Shown: piece by piece, positions 1 to 8,872 of the stretch
Numbering within the stretch: position 1 is the first letter of the stretch
Layout: every line of letters starts with the position of its first letter
NCBI GenBank assembly: GCA_030378005.1
Contig: JAUCGF010000072.1
Coordinates: forward strand, 127,369-190,601
DNA from: Desulfococcaceae bacterium HSG9
GTDB lineage: Bacteria > Desulfobacterota > Desulfobacteria > Desulfobacterales > JAUCGF01
Length of the DNA stretch: 63,233 nucleotides
Direction of reading: 5' to 3'
Translations under genes and position numbers: made by a program
The notes under the pieces: model-generated
Databases searched by the model: none
Told to the model about the DNA's origin: nothing
Seen by the model: only the letters and a program-made list of their open reading frames with translations

Positions 1-1
1 A

Positions 2-724
2 GAATTGAGGGATACGTCGCTGTTAAATAAAGAGGATGATGATACCATCGAACAACCCGTTCCTTATTATGACGATGAGGAACCGGATACGCTCGGCACT
101 GATATTGACCATGAAGAAGAATTGAGAGATACGTCGCTGTTAAATAAAGAGGGTGATGATGCCATTGAAGAATCTGGTGCTTATTATTATGACGATGAAG
201 AATCGGATACGCTTGATGTCGAGATTAAGCATGAAGAAGATTTAAGCGATGCATCACTGTTAAATAAAGAAGGCGATGATGCCATTGAAGAACCCGTTTC
301 TTCTGACGATGATGAGCCGCTCGACGCTGATATTAACCATCAAGAAGATTTGAGCGATGCGCCGCTGTTCAATAAAAAAAATGATGATATGATTGAAGAA
401 TCTGGTGCTTATTATTATGACGATGAAGAATCAGATACGCTCAACGTCGATATTGGCCATGAAGAAGATTTGAGCGATGTGTCACTGTTGAATAAAAAAG
501 GCGATGATATGATTGAAGAACCCGGTTCTTATTATTATAACGACGAGAAACCGGATACGCTCGACGCTGACATTGACCACGAAGAAGAATTGGACGATGT
601 GCCGCTATTAAATAAAGAATCTGATGATATGAGCGATACAGATACTTTATACGAAGAGTTGCGCAAAATGAAAGCGGATGGTATGCTGAAAATAGAAAAA
701 GACGATGAAAGTGAAGCCTCTTAA
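2..724 (+). CDS. Acidic tandem-repeat protein (5' end outside window)
   Basis: The reading frame is open to the left edge, so only the C-terminal ~240 residues are seen. They consist of about six degenerate repeats of ~40 residues. Each has the pattern (L)(R/S)D(x)SLLNK(E/K)xDD(x)IEE, a Tyr-rich YYYDDEE stretch, then DTL(x)(x)(D/E)I(x)HEED. The last unit is truncated and the protein ends KIEKDDESEAS. Composition is extremely acidic, with no predicted membrane segment in the visible part. The 3' end overlaps the next gene by 20 nt, which suggests translational coupling. No known family was recognised. The repeats could be a flexible linker, a divalent-cation-binding region or a protein-binding array. 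Confidence 0.75.
   Translation, partial: ELRDTSLLNKEDDDTIEQPVPYYDDEEPDTLGTDIDHEEELRDTSLLNKEGDDAIEESGAYYYDDEESDTLDVEIKHEEDLSDASLLNKEGDDAIEEPVSSDDDEPLDADINHQEDLSDAPLFNKKNDDMIEESGAYYYDDEESDTLNVDIGHEEDLSDVSLLNKKGDDMIEEPGSYYYNDEKPDTLDADIDHEEELDDVPLLNKESDDMSDTDTLYEELRKMKADGMLKIEKDDESEAS
5..640 (+). repeat. In-gene tandem repeat array (~117-120 bp units)
   Basis: Coding repeats start near positions 5, 122, 242, 350, 470 and 590, marked by the recurring block encoding SLLNK. Most units are 117-120 bp. The third is shortened to ~108 bp by loss of the Tyr-rich stretch. Nucleotide conservation is high between units, which fits recent unit duplication and makes copy number prone to change. Confidence 0.75.
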
Positions 725-2348
725 ATTATGCAAAGCTCCAAAGGAGCAACTAAACCGGTGTACGCTGAACATCGGCACAAATAGCCCGGCAAATCAGTAT
801 CTGGAAGCAGCGTGCCAAAGTTTTACTGTTGTAAAACGAACAATTCATCAATACGGTGATTTTTCCCTTGGCACGTATATTAATCGTTTCACCCCTTCTG
901 ATCACAGCAAAGCATATCAATCACGCGATGATCTTTATCAAATAATCAAACAATACTGCCACTCTTTTACTGACGCCAGGGTGGCTAAACTGCTTGTACA
1001 CGATCTCGCGACAAATCCTGTTGTTTTAACCGCCAATCATCAAGGCACAGACTATTTCGCCCAGTCTGTTCAGGGAACGCTTATCTTTGCTCTAAACCGC
1101 TTATTATCACCTCAATCGCCAACTGTACCTGTTTTTGCTTTTGGCAATGTCCCTTTGAATAATTTGACCTTTCCGAGGGGGATGCTTCTTTACCGCGTGA
1201 ATCAATCGCAACTAAAAAAAATGCCGCTTAAAGCACCGCTTTTCCCAGATCGGCTTAAACGAAGGATGGTCAGCCACACCCCTAAGTTTGATCAGGCCAT
1301 GGTGTTACGATTGAAAAAACGTTTGAAGCAAATGGTTCTTAAAAACCAAGTGGCATCCGATTCAGGGAGTATCGCCGCCGAAATCCTTGATAACGACTAT
1401 TGTAATCCTGCGGTAATGAGGCTGCCCGACTATTCTCATCAGGCAACCGCTCTGAACAACCGCATTTGGAAACAGCTATTCAGGAACAAAAAACCGTCTG
1501 CTGATTTAATTTACTTAGAAATTGAAAAAATTGTCAGCCAATTGTTAATCAGGGACCTTGCCGATACACAAAGTCTGGCTTATCAGGTTATGTTCGAACA
1601 AGAGCTTCGCGAACATACCCTTGAAGCATTAAACCGTGTAACGGGATGCTGGAACTATGAAACACTTTGCAGGCGTGCATACCCTCATTTTACGAATGAA
1701 GACCAAAAGTATTCAAACCACAATGCCGGAACTGTTTTTTTCTGGGGGATAGATTCGTCAGGTCGTCGCATTCCGCTTGCTTTAATAAAATCAAATGCTT
1801 CAACCGCAATTCTTCGCGGAATTTCCGATCATGGCAAACAATTTGAAACTCCCTTTACATGCCAATCGCTTTTGGAAGGGTTGCAACAGCGCAAGTTGCT
1901 GCCATCTCTTTTTACCTGTTTTCTGACCATCGCATTTGCCCGCGGGGTTGTATGTGTCGGCGGCTATCACCAGGGGGAATACCTGCCCTTAATAAAACAG
2001 GGCCTCGTCGCGGCTTTACACCAGACTAAAGGATATCACGATGTCGCTCATTTGATTGAAAACGTATCAGCGGGCAGCTATCTTTCAGGAATGATGGCGG
2101 TGATGAGTAAAATAGCAATGGAGGACGGATTAGCACCGGCCGGTCCCGTTGAAATTATTGCCGGTGGAGGCATAACACACGATGAAATTGAACAAATGCG
2201 CGCACTGACAGTTCGTGAAGCGCACATAGCCGGTTTGTTTGAAACTGTTCCCGATATTATTCGTCCGGCGTTACTCGAAACAGACTGGAAACTCAAATTG
2301 GCGCAAGACTGCTATCAACAATTAAAAAACAAAGTCATAATCAAATAA
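705..2348 (+). CDS. Unknown 547-aa protein coupled to the acidic repeat protein
   Basis: The ATG lies inside the end of the upstream gene (20-nt overlap), so the two are probably cotranscribed and translationally coupled. I do not recognise the family. Visible features are a soluble-looking sequence, a motif TANHQGTDYFAQSVQGTL near residue 110, a basic segment around residues 180-215, and a Gly-rich C-terminal part with GGYHQGEY and EIIAGGGITHDE. The His, Asp and Gly content of those motifs hints at an enzyme, but no catalytic signature is certain. No signal peptide and no clear transmembrane helix. Confidence 0.75.
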   Translation: MKVKPLKLCKAPKEQLNRCTLNIGTNSPANQYLEAACQSFTVVKRTIHQYGDFSLGTYINRFTPSDHSKAYQSRDDLYQIIKQYCHSFTDARVAKLLVHDLATNPVVLTANHQGTDYFAQSVQGTLIFALNRLLSPQSPTVPVFAFGNVPLNNLTFPRGMLLYRVNQSQLKKMPLKAPLFPDRLKRRMVSHTPKFDQAMVLRLKKRLKQMVLKNQVASDSGSIAAEILDNDYCNPAVMRLPDYSHQATALNNRIWKQLFRNKKPSADLIYLEIEKIVSQLLIRDLADTQSLAYQVMFEQELREHTLEALNRVTGCWNYETLCRRAYPHFTNEDQKYSNHNAGTVFFWGIDSSGRRIPLALIKSNASTAILRGISDHGKQFETPFTCQSLLEGLQQRKLLPSLFTCFLTIAFARGVVCVGGYHQGEYLPLIKQGLVAALHQTKGYHDVAHLIENVSAGSYLSGMMAVMSKIAMEDGLAPAGPVEIIAGGGITHDEIEQMRALTVREAHIAGLFETVPDIIRPALLETDWKLKLAQDCYQQLKNKVIIK

Positions 2349-2399
2349 ATAATTCTAACCTGATATTTTTCCAACTTAATGTGGAATAAAAATCGGATT

Positions 2400-2480
2400 T
2401 CTAAAGCAAGGAAAAGCCGCAGGAGTTACAATATCCAAGAAACCCGATTTTTAAACTGTCCCGCCTTATGTTAGTAGCCC
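2400..2480. repeat. Intergenic repeat remnants between convergent genes
   Basis: The gap between convergent genes carries a copy of the dispersed AAATCGGGTTTCT-type inverted repeat (arms near 2392-2400 and 2440-2456). It may serve as a bidirectional terminator. It is followed by TGTCCCGCCTTATGTTAGTAGC at 2457-2478, which recurs with two mismatches at 57707-57728. The second motif looks like the end of a mobile element rather than a host signal. Confidence 0.55.
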
Positions 2481-2513
2481 TCAAATCAATCAATGCATTC
2501 TAAATTGTTAAAA

Positions 2514-3686
2514 TTATTTACATTCCTTAATTTCAGTAAAGATAGCATCCGCAATACCCAATATTTCCACAGGCACGTCCCATTCGATTTTTTCGGCGGT
2601 TTGCAGATTGATGGCAATTTTGGGCGGGCTTTCATGAACTTGTTCCAATTGCCGTAACTTAGCACCGTTAAACGCTTTCGCCATTGTTTTGGCTTGGAAC
2701 AGACCTACATATTTATACCCCGGTTTAGCGATACTCATCAGTAAGCCGCGTTCTACTTCAGCCTGCCCTGATTGAGAAAATGATGGAATACGGTTATCGT
2801 TTATAATTTTAACATGATCGCAGATCGTTTTGGCACTGACCCCACCTTGCTCGGTGATATAGATCGCATCCACTTTTTGTTTGGCGAGTTTCTTAAGGCA
2901 TTTTTTAACACTTGCGGTTGCGACTTCCGGTTTCACACCGTCGCTTTTAGTAAAGCACTTCACAATTTTAAATTTACGTTCTTTGGCAACTTTTTTGACT
3001 TTTTCCAGGGCGGCATAACTTCTACCGTCCTCGGTGTCTTCATACAACATTCCCAGTCTTTTAAATTCAATGTAATCATGAAAAATATGAATCTGTCTCA
3101 CATGACGATACGGATCTACCTGAGCGTGAATATGATCGAATCCAGAGTCATCAGGACTCTTAATGATTCCGGCACCTACCGCATCCGAAGTAGAACATAT
3201 TATCGTCGGCGTCTTGTGTTTATTATTAGCCAAGTCTTTGCCAGCCCAAGTACCCATCCCAATTATAAAATCAATATCCTTTTTTGCGTTCAGACGTTTG
3301 ATTAAACCGGTCATCATTTTGATTCTAACCTTCTTATCCCAGTCAGCGCTGTAATGCCCGTCTTTGAGAAAAAGGATATATTTGCTTTTCGACTTTGTTA
3401 CCAACCATTCCCATATTGGGGTGCTTTCTTCTTTTTCAGGTTCAGGATTCGGAATCTCGGCCCGTTCGATCCAACCCAATTCCATCAGGCCCTGAATCGT
3501 TCCGATAAGACTGTTTTTGTAATTGATATACGGGCCGCCTTCATAATATCCGATGCGCCATTTTTCACCGTCATTGAGCTTAGGTGAGTTGCTGAAAGCA
3601 GTTTCTTTCGCATAAACATGAATGGAAATATGACTGATTAAGATAATCGCACATATAAAAATAATCCTTTTTAGCATAAGTTTCAT
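2514..3686 (-). CDS. TrpX-type ABC transporter substrate-binding protein
   Basis: Periplasmic binding protein resembling the ABC_sub_bind (TrpX/YtrF-type) family, which usually binds aromatic amino acids or similar solutes. The N-terminus (MKLMLKRIIFICAIILISH, then ending VYA) is a typical Sec signal peptide cleaved near residue 26. The body has the two-lobed pattern of the family: an IGMGTWAGKDLANN segment, then TPTIICSTSDAVGAGI, then KRLGMLYEDTEDGRSYAAL, then VDAIYITEQGGVS. A purine-rich ribosome site (AGGAGGAGG) precedes the start. No permease or ATPase gene is adjacent, so it is either an orphan or works with distant partners. Confidence 0.75.
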   Translation of the reverse strand: MKLMLKRIIFICAIILISHISIHVYAKETAFSNSPKLNDGEKWRIGYYEGGPYINYKNSLIGTIQGLMELGWIERAEIPNPEPEKEESTPIWEWLVTKSKSKYILFLKDGHYSADWDKKVRIKMMTGLIKRLNAKKDIDFIIGMGTWAGKDLANNKHKTPTIICSTSDAVGAGIIKSPDDSGFDHIHAQVDPYRHVRQIHIFHDYIEFKRLGMLYEDTEDGRSYAALEKVKKVAKERKFKIVKCFTKSDGVKPEVATASVKKCLKKLAKQKVDAIYITEQGGVSAKTICDHVKIINDNRIPSFSQSGQAEVERGLLMSIAKPGYKYVGLFQAKTMAKAFNGAKLRQLEQVHESPPKIAINLQTAEKIEWDVPVEILGIADAIFTEIKECK

Positions 3687-3913
3687 TTGAACCTCCTCCT
3701 TCCTCTAGGCAAAGCTATCAACTGTTAAAGGGGCTGATAAGTGCATTGACCATCAGAAATTTGAATACTTTAACAAGCTGTTTCTGAATATGTATGCACG
3801 AGCTTAAAATTAATTTTCCATAACACGATAACATCAATGTTGCAAGATGTAAGTGAATGCATCGCATAAATTTATAACTTTGGCATGATTAAAACCGAAT
3901 AAGCCATATAGGC

Positions 3914-5020
3914 TCAGACAGTATCGTAAAATCCGATGGCCTTAATCTGGAATTTTGTTTGGATATAAGCTGCTTCGGAAACTGTATGACAAAAACAGAT
4001 CATTTTGTCCAAAGGCAGACCGGACATATCAAAATCACCTTGAAAACGATATTCCTGTTCTTTAAACCAATCTCCTTTGCTGCCCACGGATTGAAGCAGC
4101 CAAGGCTCAATGTCAGCCGGAGCCGTTTTTCCCTGATAGTAATGAACAGGGCGAATCCCGCAATCTAATCCATCTTCTTTTTTGACGCCGATTCCGTAAG
4201 GCTCAAAATACATCTGTTTATATCTGGAGCGCCAGCGCATTAAGGGGAGCATATCACGCGGCGCAAGGGATGAAAATGAAACACTGGCGATCTTCCCGGT
4301 TTTATGCTTTGATGATCCGCAGATTAACTTTTGTTTCAGGATATTTTTAAGTGTATCAAAAGCGCTGTGGGGATAAACATCCGCTTGAGCAATCGCCCTG
4401 TAATAATCAATGCGCTTTTCAGCTAGCCAGGGGCCGTTTGCGGCGCGAGTCCAATGGATAAGATACGGCTCATCAAATTTGGTAATCTCCGATGAAAGTG
4501 TTTTTTCATCTAAATGATAGGCTATCGGTGTTTGTCGCTTTTGATAAACCGTTTGGAATTGACGATTCACACAAACACCCGCGGCTTCTCTTTGGGTGAT
4601 TAATTTATCCATATTACCGCCCTCTCGGACAGCTATGGGAAAAAGCGTTCCTGCGTGTGATATAATGTAGCGGTCGCGCACAACCGGAAGTTTATCATGC
4701 AGCCCGTCGCGACACTTAATTGCAGGTATGAATGTGACAAGTTGATCGTCTGTTTGGAATTGTTCTTGTACCTGTTTTCGAAGACGGTTAAACGAAGCGC
4801 CCGCTGCCACTGGAAGTACGATTTTCTGACGTATTTTTTCTTTTAGCGCCAGAAAAACAAGCAATTCATAAGTTTGTATTCCGACCGATGTATAAAGAAC
4901 CGCTTTCGTGCCTTTAAGCCATCGAACAGCACGCGCAGCGGCCTGCACCCACGGTGTTAATCGGCAGGGTCGCAATGGTTGGCGAGATAGAAGAATCGCG
5001 GCGGAATTTTCTGAATTGAT
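3914..5020 (-). CDS. Unknown protein, ~368 aa
   Basis: The frame is open from 5068, but the first ~16 codons lie in a dispersed inverted repeat, so I prefer the internal Met at 5018-5020 (MINSENSAAILLSRQ). The family was not recognised. The first ~120 residues look like an alpha/beta Rossmann-like unit (GTKAVLYTSVGIQTYELLVFL, then IVLPVAAGASFNRL). The C-terminal part holds RSRYKQMYFEPYGIGV and WFKEQEYRFQGDFD. That spacing faintly recalls DUF2971-type proteins, but I would not assign it. Soluble, no signal peptide. It lies downstream of the Lrp gene on the same strand, separated from it by the repeat. Confidence 0.6.
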   Translation of the reverse strand: MNSENSAAILLSRQPLRPCRLTPWVQAAARAVRWLKGTKAVLYTSVGIQTYELLVFLALKEKIRQKIVLPVAAGASFNRLRKQVQEQFQTDDQLVTFIPAIKCRDGLHDKLPVVRDRYIISHAGTLFPIAVREGGNMDKLITQREAAGVCVNRQFQTVYQKRQTPIAYHLDEKTLSSEITKFDEPYLIHWTRAANGPWLAEKRIDYYRAIAQADVYPHSAFDTLKNILKQKLICGSSKHKTGKIASVSFSSLAPRDMLPLMRWRSRYKQMYFEPYGIGVKKEDGLDCGIRPVHYYQGKTAPADIEPWLLQSVGSKGDWFKEQEYRFQGDFDMSGLPLDKMICFCHTVSEAAYIQTKFQIKAIGFYDTV

Positions 5021-5043
5021 CATCGTTGTAGCGAGTTTTGTTC

Positions 5044-5110
5044 TCTCGCAAAGGCGCAAAGCCGACAACGGTTTGGATTTTTTTCTTTGTGTCTTTGCGC
5101 CTTTGCGAGA
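5044..5110. repeat. 18-bp perfect inverted repeat
   Basis: TCTCGCAAAGGCGCAAAG at 5044-5061 and its exact complement at 5093-5110 flank a 31-bp loop. It sits at the start of the unknown gene ending at 3914 and probably contributes spurious N-terminal codons. Similar 'cgcaaaggcgcaaag' words are widespread dispersed repeats in bacterial genomes (general knowledge). Confidence 0.8.
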
Positions 5111-5133
5111 TAAATTTTTAGCTTAAATGGCGG

Positions 5134-5622
5134 TCAGTGTTTAATGGCCGTCCCCCAATCATACTGCCGCTTGATATACTTCAGCATCAACGATGTTTCT
5201 GTCCGAATGACACCATCTATTTTGTTGATCTTTTCAAAAATAAGACAGTTCAGATCGTCAAGTGAGCGGGCGACAAATTCAGTGTCAATTCCGGTGCCTC
5301 CGGTCGTCTGCACTATAAACCATAACGGTTTCAATTTTTTAAGTTTAACGATGATGCTGTCCATTTTTTTAATATCAACATGAATGCGGATACTTCCGAC
5401 AATATTAAAACCCAGCTTCATCGGATTACTTACAGCGACAATCTGGATATATCCTTCATCAATTAACCGGTTCAGACGGGTTCTGACGGTCGCTTCGGAC
5501 ATATTGATTTTTTTAGCAATATCAATATTGGAAATACGTCCATCTTTTTGAAGTAATTCAATCATCAGACAGTCAATACGGTCAAGCTTTTTTTTCTTGG
5601 ACGGCAAATTGTTTCCAGACAT
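5134..5622 (-). CDS. Lrp/AsnC-family transcriptional regulator
   Basis: 162-residue DNA-binding regulator. It has an N-terminal winged helix-turn-helix (KLDRIDCLMIELLQKDG, then ISNIDIAKKINMSEATVRTRLNRL) and a C-terminal ligand-binding RAM domain (VGSIRIHVDIKK onward). The frame is open to 5703, but the ATG at 5620-5622 is preceded by AAAGGG at good spacing and begins just before the HTH, so I chose it. It is divergent from the pyrimidine-degradation genes beginning at 5926. This placement suggests it is their local regulator, responding to a pathway intermediate such as beta-alanine. That role is inferred from position only. Confidence 0.85.
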   Translation of the reverse strand: MSGNNLPSKKKKLDRIDCLMIELLQKDGRISNIDIAKKINMSEATVRTRLNRLIDEGYIQIVAVSNPMKLGFNIVGSIRIHVDIKKMDSIIVKLKKLKPLWFIVQTTGGTGIDTEFVARSLDDLNCLIFEKINKIDGVIRTETSLMLKYIKRQYDWGTAIKH

Positions 5623-5925
5623 TATTTCCCTTTCAGCACCAATCTTTGATATAGTATTCTGATTTTGACATCTTTCCATTTTCGTCTTGCATAAGTTCAT
5701 CAATACAATAAATCAGGATTGATTTCAACAAAATTAAAACAGTAAATTATCATATTATATTTTTTATAAACAGAATATTTATATTTTTCGTAGAATTAAG
5801 GCTTAATAATTATTTTATTCGTTGTGTAGTGTTTTTTTCTTGACAAACATCCGAGACTGGGTTTAAAGATGCCTTATATAATAAGGAGTCGATTTATTTT
5901 AATATTTAATTGAAAGGAGACAAGA
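5623..5925. promoter_or_regulatory. Divergent regulator/catabolic-operon promoter region
   Basis: AT-rich 303-bp gap between the Lrp gene (minus) and the semialdehyde dehydrogenase (plus). A perfect TTGACA lies at 5840-5845. A weak -10 (TTTAAA) is 16 bp downstream at 5862-5867. A better TATAAT at 5877-5882 is too far away to pair with that -35. The plus-strand gene has GAAAGGAG ending about 8 nt before its ATG. Lrp proteins usually bind such AT-rich regions; I cannot define an operator. Confidence 0.45.
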
Positions 5926-7380
5926 ATGAGTGTTCCCCAAATGCAAAATTATATTAATGGTGAATGGGTGTCATCCCAATCAGAAACAATTGGCGATGTA
6001 TGGTGTCCGGCCACAGGCGAAAAAATCGCCCAAGTGGCTTATGGCACGCAAGCAGACGTTGACCTCGCAGTCAAAGCGGCTAAAGAGGCTTTTCCCGAAT
6101 GGCGTGAAACGCCGCCGTTAAGCAGAGCCCGCTATCTTTTTCGTATCAAAGATGCTTTTGAAGAAAATTTTGAAGAAATTGCCCGTACCCTTACCCGCGA
6201 GCAGGGCAAAGCCATTGATGAATCCCGCGGCGAAGTGCGGCGTATGATCGAAAATGTCGAACACGCCACCGGAGTCACTACCATGATGACCGGCTACACC
6301 CTTGAAGATATTGCCACGGGCATTGACTGTTACGCTCATCGCCAACCCATGGGCGTCTTTGCTGCTATCGTACCTTACAACTTTCCTGCTATGGTAGCAT
6401 GGTGGTTTTTACCGTATGCGATTGTTTCGGGCAATACCTTTATTGTTAAACCATCGGAACAAGTGCCAATGACACAGACCAAAATATTTGAAATTTTGGA
6501 TGAAGTCGGTCTTCCCGAAGGTGTTGTCAATATGGTACATGGCTCCCGCGATGTTGTTAATGGCTTGCTCGACCATCCGGATATTGAAGGAATCTCTTTT
6601 GTCGGCGCAACTCCGACCGCCAAATATATCTATCAACGTTGCGGCGAAACCGGTAAACGTGTACAGTCATTGGGCGGTGCCAAAAATATCGTGGCTGTCA
6701 TGCCGGATGCGGATTTAGATGCTGCTATGCCTTCTTTAATCACCTCATTTTTCGGTTGTTCCGGCCAACGCTGCCTATCCGGTTCCGTGTTGGTTCCGGT
6801 GGGAGATGTTGCTGATGAACTGTTAGAAAAATTCACCGCTGCCACCAAAGCCATGAAAGTGGGCGATGGCCTGGAGGAATCCACCGGTATGGGCCCCGTT
6901 GTCAGTGCCACGCATCAAGCAAAGGTTTTAGGCTATATTGAAAAAGGGCTTGCGGAAGGTGCCGATCTGATTATGGATGGCCGTAATTTCACTGTGCCGG
7001 AATGTCCCAATGGATTTTTTGTAGGCCCCACTATTTTCGACAATGTCAAATCTGATATGACCATCGCCAGTGAAGAAATTTTCGGACCGGTGGTAAGCAC
7101 CATTCGGGCTAAAAATTTGGATGAAGTCATTGATTTGATCAATACACGCGCGTATGCCAATGCGGCCTGTATTTATACTCAGAACGGCGCGGCCGTGCGT
7201 GAGTTCAAATACCGGGTGAAACCAAGCATGGTGGGCGTCAATATCGGCATTGCCGCACCTATGAGTTTCTTCCCCTTCGGAGGAGCCGGAAACTCCATGT
7301 TCGGTGACATTAAAGGCCACGGCCAGGAGTCGATGCTTTTTTATACCGACGCCAAGGTTGTCATTGAACGCTGGTTTTAA
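5926..7380 (+). CDS. mmsA: Malonate/methylmalonate-semialdehyde dehydrogenase (acylating)
   Basis: 484 residues, the usual length for CoA-acylating methylmalonate-semialdehyde dehydrogenase (MmsA/IolA type). It would oxidise malonate semialdehyde (from beta-alanine) or methylmalonate semialdehyde (from 3-aminoisobutyrate) to acetyl-CoA or propionyl-CoA plus CO2. Family hallmarks: MQNYINGEWV at the start, PMGVFAAIVPYNFPAMV near residue 140, FVGATPTAKYIY in the NAD-binding region, and the catalytic Cys283 in GCSGQRCLSG. It is the first gene of the pyrimidine-degradation cluster although it catalyses the last step. A strong ribosome site (GAAAGGAGACAAG) supports the start. Confidence 0.92.
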   Translation: MSVPQMQNYINGEWVSSQSETIGDVWCPATGEKIAQVAYGTQADVDLAVKAAKEAFPEWRETPPLSRARYLFRIKDAFEENFEEIARTLTREQGKAIDESRGEVRRMIENVEHATGVTTMMTGYTLEDIATGIDCYAHRQPMGVFAAIVPYNFPAMVAWWFLPYAIVSGNTFIVKPSEQVPMTQTKIFEILDEVGLPEGVVNMVHGSRDVVNGLLDHPDIEGISFVGATPTAKYIYQRCGETGKRVQSLGGAKNIVAVMPDADLDAAMPSLITSFFGCSGQRCLSGSVLVPVGDVADELLEKFTAATKAMKVGDGLEESTGMGPVVSATHQAKVLGYIEKGLAEGADLIMDGRNFTVPECPNGFFVGPTIFDNVKSDMTIASEEIFGPVVSTIRAKNLDEVIDLINTRAYANAACIYTQNGAAVREFKYRVKPSMVGVNIGIAAPMSFFPFGGAGNSMFGDIKGHGQESMLFYTDAKVVIERWF

Positions 7381-7395
7381 GTTAATTTAACTTTT

Positions 7396-7499
7396 ATTAT
7401 TCTCGTTCCAATGCTTTGGCGTTGGAACAAGATAATCTTAAAACGTAAAAATTCAGCCACTAAGACTCAAAGACACAAATGTGACTTAGTGGCTGAATT
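7396..7499. repeat. Two intergenic hairpins downstream of mmsA
   Basis: A first hairpin has stem GTTCCAA/TTGGAAC within 7405-7428, extended by ATTATT/GATAAT flanks. A second is a perfect 15-bp inverted repeat, AATTCAGCCACTAAG at 7450-7464 with its complement at 7485-7499. Neither is followed by a strong T-run, so they are better read as dispersed palindromic repeats than as clear Rho-independent terminators, though they could attenuate read-through. Confidence 0.6.
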
Positions 7500-7540
7500 A
7501 TTACCTTAAAACTTGTAACTTGAGAGTAAAGGAGATCACT

Positions 7541-7963
7541 ATGCCGTTGATTAATTTCGGGAGCATCCTCACTTTTGCCGAGGAGATTGAAACTCAAAAC
7601 AGAGATTTTTATGTTACTATCACCCAGAATTCGGGGTGCGTTGAGTGCCATGACCTGTTTGCGCAATTTGTGCGTGATGCCCAAAAAAACATTAAAAATG
7701 TTCAACGCGTGCGTCGTGAAAATGTAACGGAAATGATTTTGGAACAGATTCGGGATTTTACCAGGGATCCCTTTTGCGAATCTTATGAGGGTGCTGATAC
7801 CATGAATGCTCAACAGGCCATGGAAACAGCGCTTAAACTTGAAGACCGGGCAGTGCGTTACTATGGCGAAGCGGCTAAAAAATTGAAAGCTATGTCCGAA
7901 GTCAGCCGCGCCTTGAAAATGCTCGCCAAAAAACATATAAAATACTATAACAAACTTAAATAG
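7541..7963 (+). CDS. Small ferritin-like/rubrerythrin-like protein
   Basis: 140 residues from the ATG at 7541, chosen over one 21 nt upstream because AAAGGAG lies 6 nt before it. The sequence is helical and rich in Glu, His and Arg. It starts PLINFGSILTFAEEIETQNRDFY, with later ALKLEDRAVRYYGEAAKKL and MLAKKHIKYYNKLK, a layout like ferritin-like domain proteins that carry ExxH-type metal sites. Cys residues occur in GCVECHDLF and PFCES. The function inside the pyrimidine cluster is unknown. Related small proteins are often encoded beside anaerobic catabolic genes; the assignment rests on pattern only. Confidence 0.6.
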   Translation: MPLINFGSILTFAEEIETQNRDFYVTITQNSGCVECHDLFAQFVRDAQKNIKNVQRVRRENVTEMILEQIRDFTRDPFCESYEGADTMNAQQAMETALKLEDRAVRYYGEAAKKLKAMSEVSRALKMLAKKHIKYYNKLK

Positions 7964-8000
7964 TTGTAAAAATTCTTCATTTTCCGGTTAATACTGTTTA

Positions 8001-8780
8001 ATGGAATTTTCCCAAAAAGATATAGAAGACCTGCGAGATGCCAAAGCCTTGCTTGATAATCCCGGCATTGCGATAAAGATGGCCAATTTTATCGGCATAC
8101 CTATCGAAAAGGGATTCGCGCTTCTTCCCCAAAGTTGGAGCGCGAATGTCGCCGGTGCCACACAAAAGGCGCTATCAGCGGCAATTAATGCGGCCCTCTT
8201 GACTATGGGAAACAGACCATCTGAAGTATCTCATAATATCTGGCATAAAATTTCTGTTATGTTCACCGGAGGCGTTAGCGGCTTTTTCGGACTTCCGGCA
8301 TTGGCAGCGGAACTCCCGGTATCAACAACTATCATGCTGAGATCGATTGCAGATATTGCCAGGAGTGAAGGCGCGCTGATTAACGATATTAAAACCAAAA
8401 TGGCCTGTATCGAAGTGTTTGCCTTAGGGGGGCCGGAAAAAAGTGACGATAGCGTCGATTCAGCCTATTTTACAACACGCGCCGCTTTAGCCAAATCCCT
8501 GTTGGAAGCGACCGAACATATTGCTGAAAGAGGATTCATTGAAGAAGGTGCGCCGGTACTTTTGCGCTTTATCATCAATGTAGCGGAACGTTTCAGTATT
8601 CAAGTGTCTGAAAAAGTCGCAGCGCAAGCGATCCCCGTAGCCGGCGCTATCGGCGGCGCGGTTATCAATACGTTGTTTATAAATCATTTTCAGGCGATGG
8701 CGCGCGGCCATTTTATTGTTCTCAGGCTGGAGCGAAAATATGGCCCGGAAAAGGTTAAGCTGGCGTATGCTCAAATATAG
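8001..8780 (+). CDS. EcsC-family protein
   Basis: 259 residues resembling the EcsC family, named for a gene next to an ABC transporter in Bacillus whose biochemical role is unknown. Supporting segments are GFALLPQSWSANVAGATQKA near residue 35, GGVSGFFGLPALAAELPVST near residue 90, which is the most conserved family region, and IPVAGAIGGAVINTLFI near residue 215. Hydrophobic Gly-rich stretches suggest peripheral membrane association. No strong ribosome site is visible. It ends just ahead of the aminotransferase gene and lies in the same operon direction. Confidence 0.75.
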   Translation: MEFSQKDIEDLRDAKALLDNPGIAIKMANFIGIPIEKGFALLPQSWSANVAGATQKALSAAINAALLTMGNRPSEVSHNIWHKISVMFTGGVSGFFGLPALAAELPVSTTIMLRSIADIARSEGALINDIKTKMACIEVFALGGPEKSDDSVDSAYFTTRAALAKSLLEATEHIAERGFIEEGAPVLLRFIINVAERFSIQVSEKVAAQAIPVAGAIGGAVINTLFINHFQAMARGHFIVLRLERKYGPEKVKLAYAQI

Positions 8781-8872
8781 GTTTGATTGATACATCTTTG
8801 AATATCCAAACAAGCGTATCATACAAGTTTATCAAAATATACATAATGAATTATGGAAGGAGAAATAGTGTT

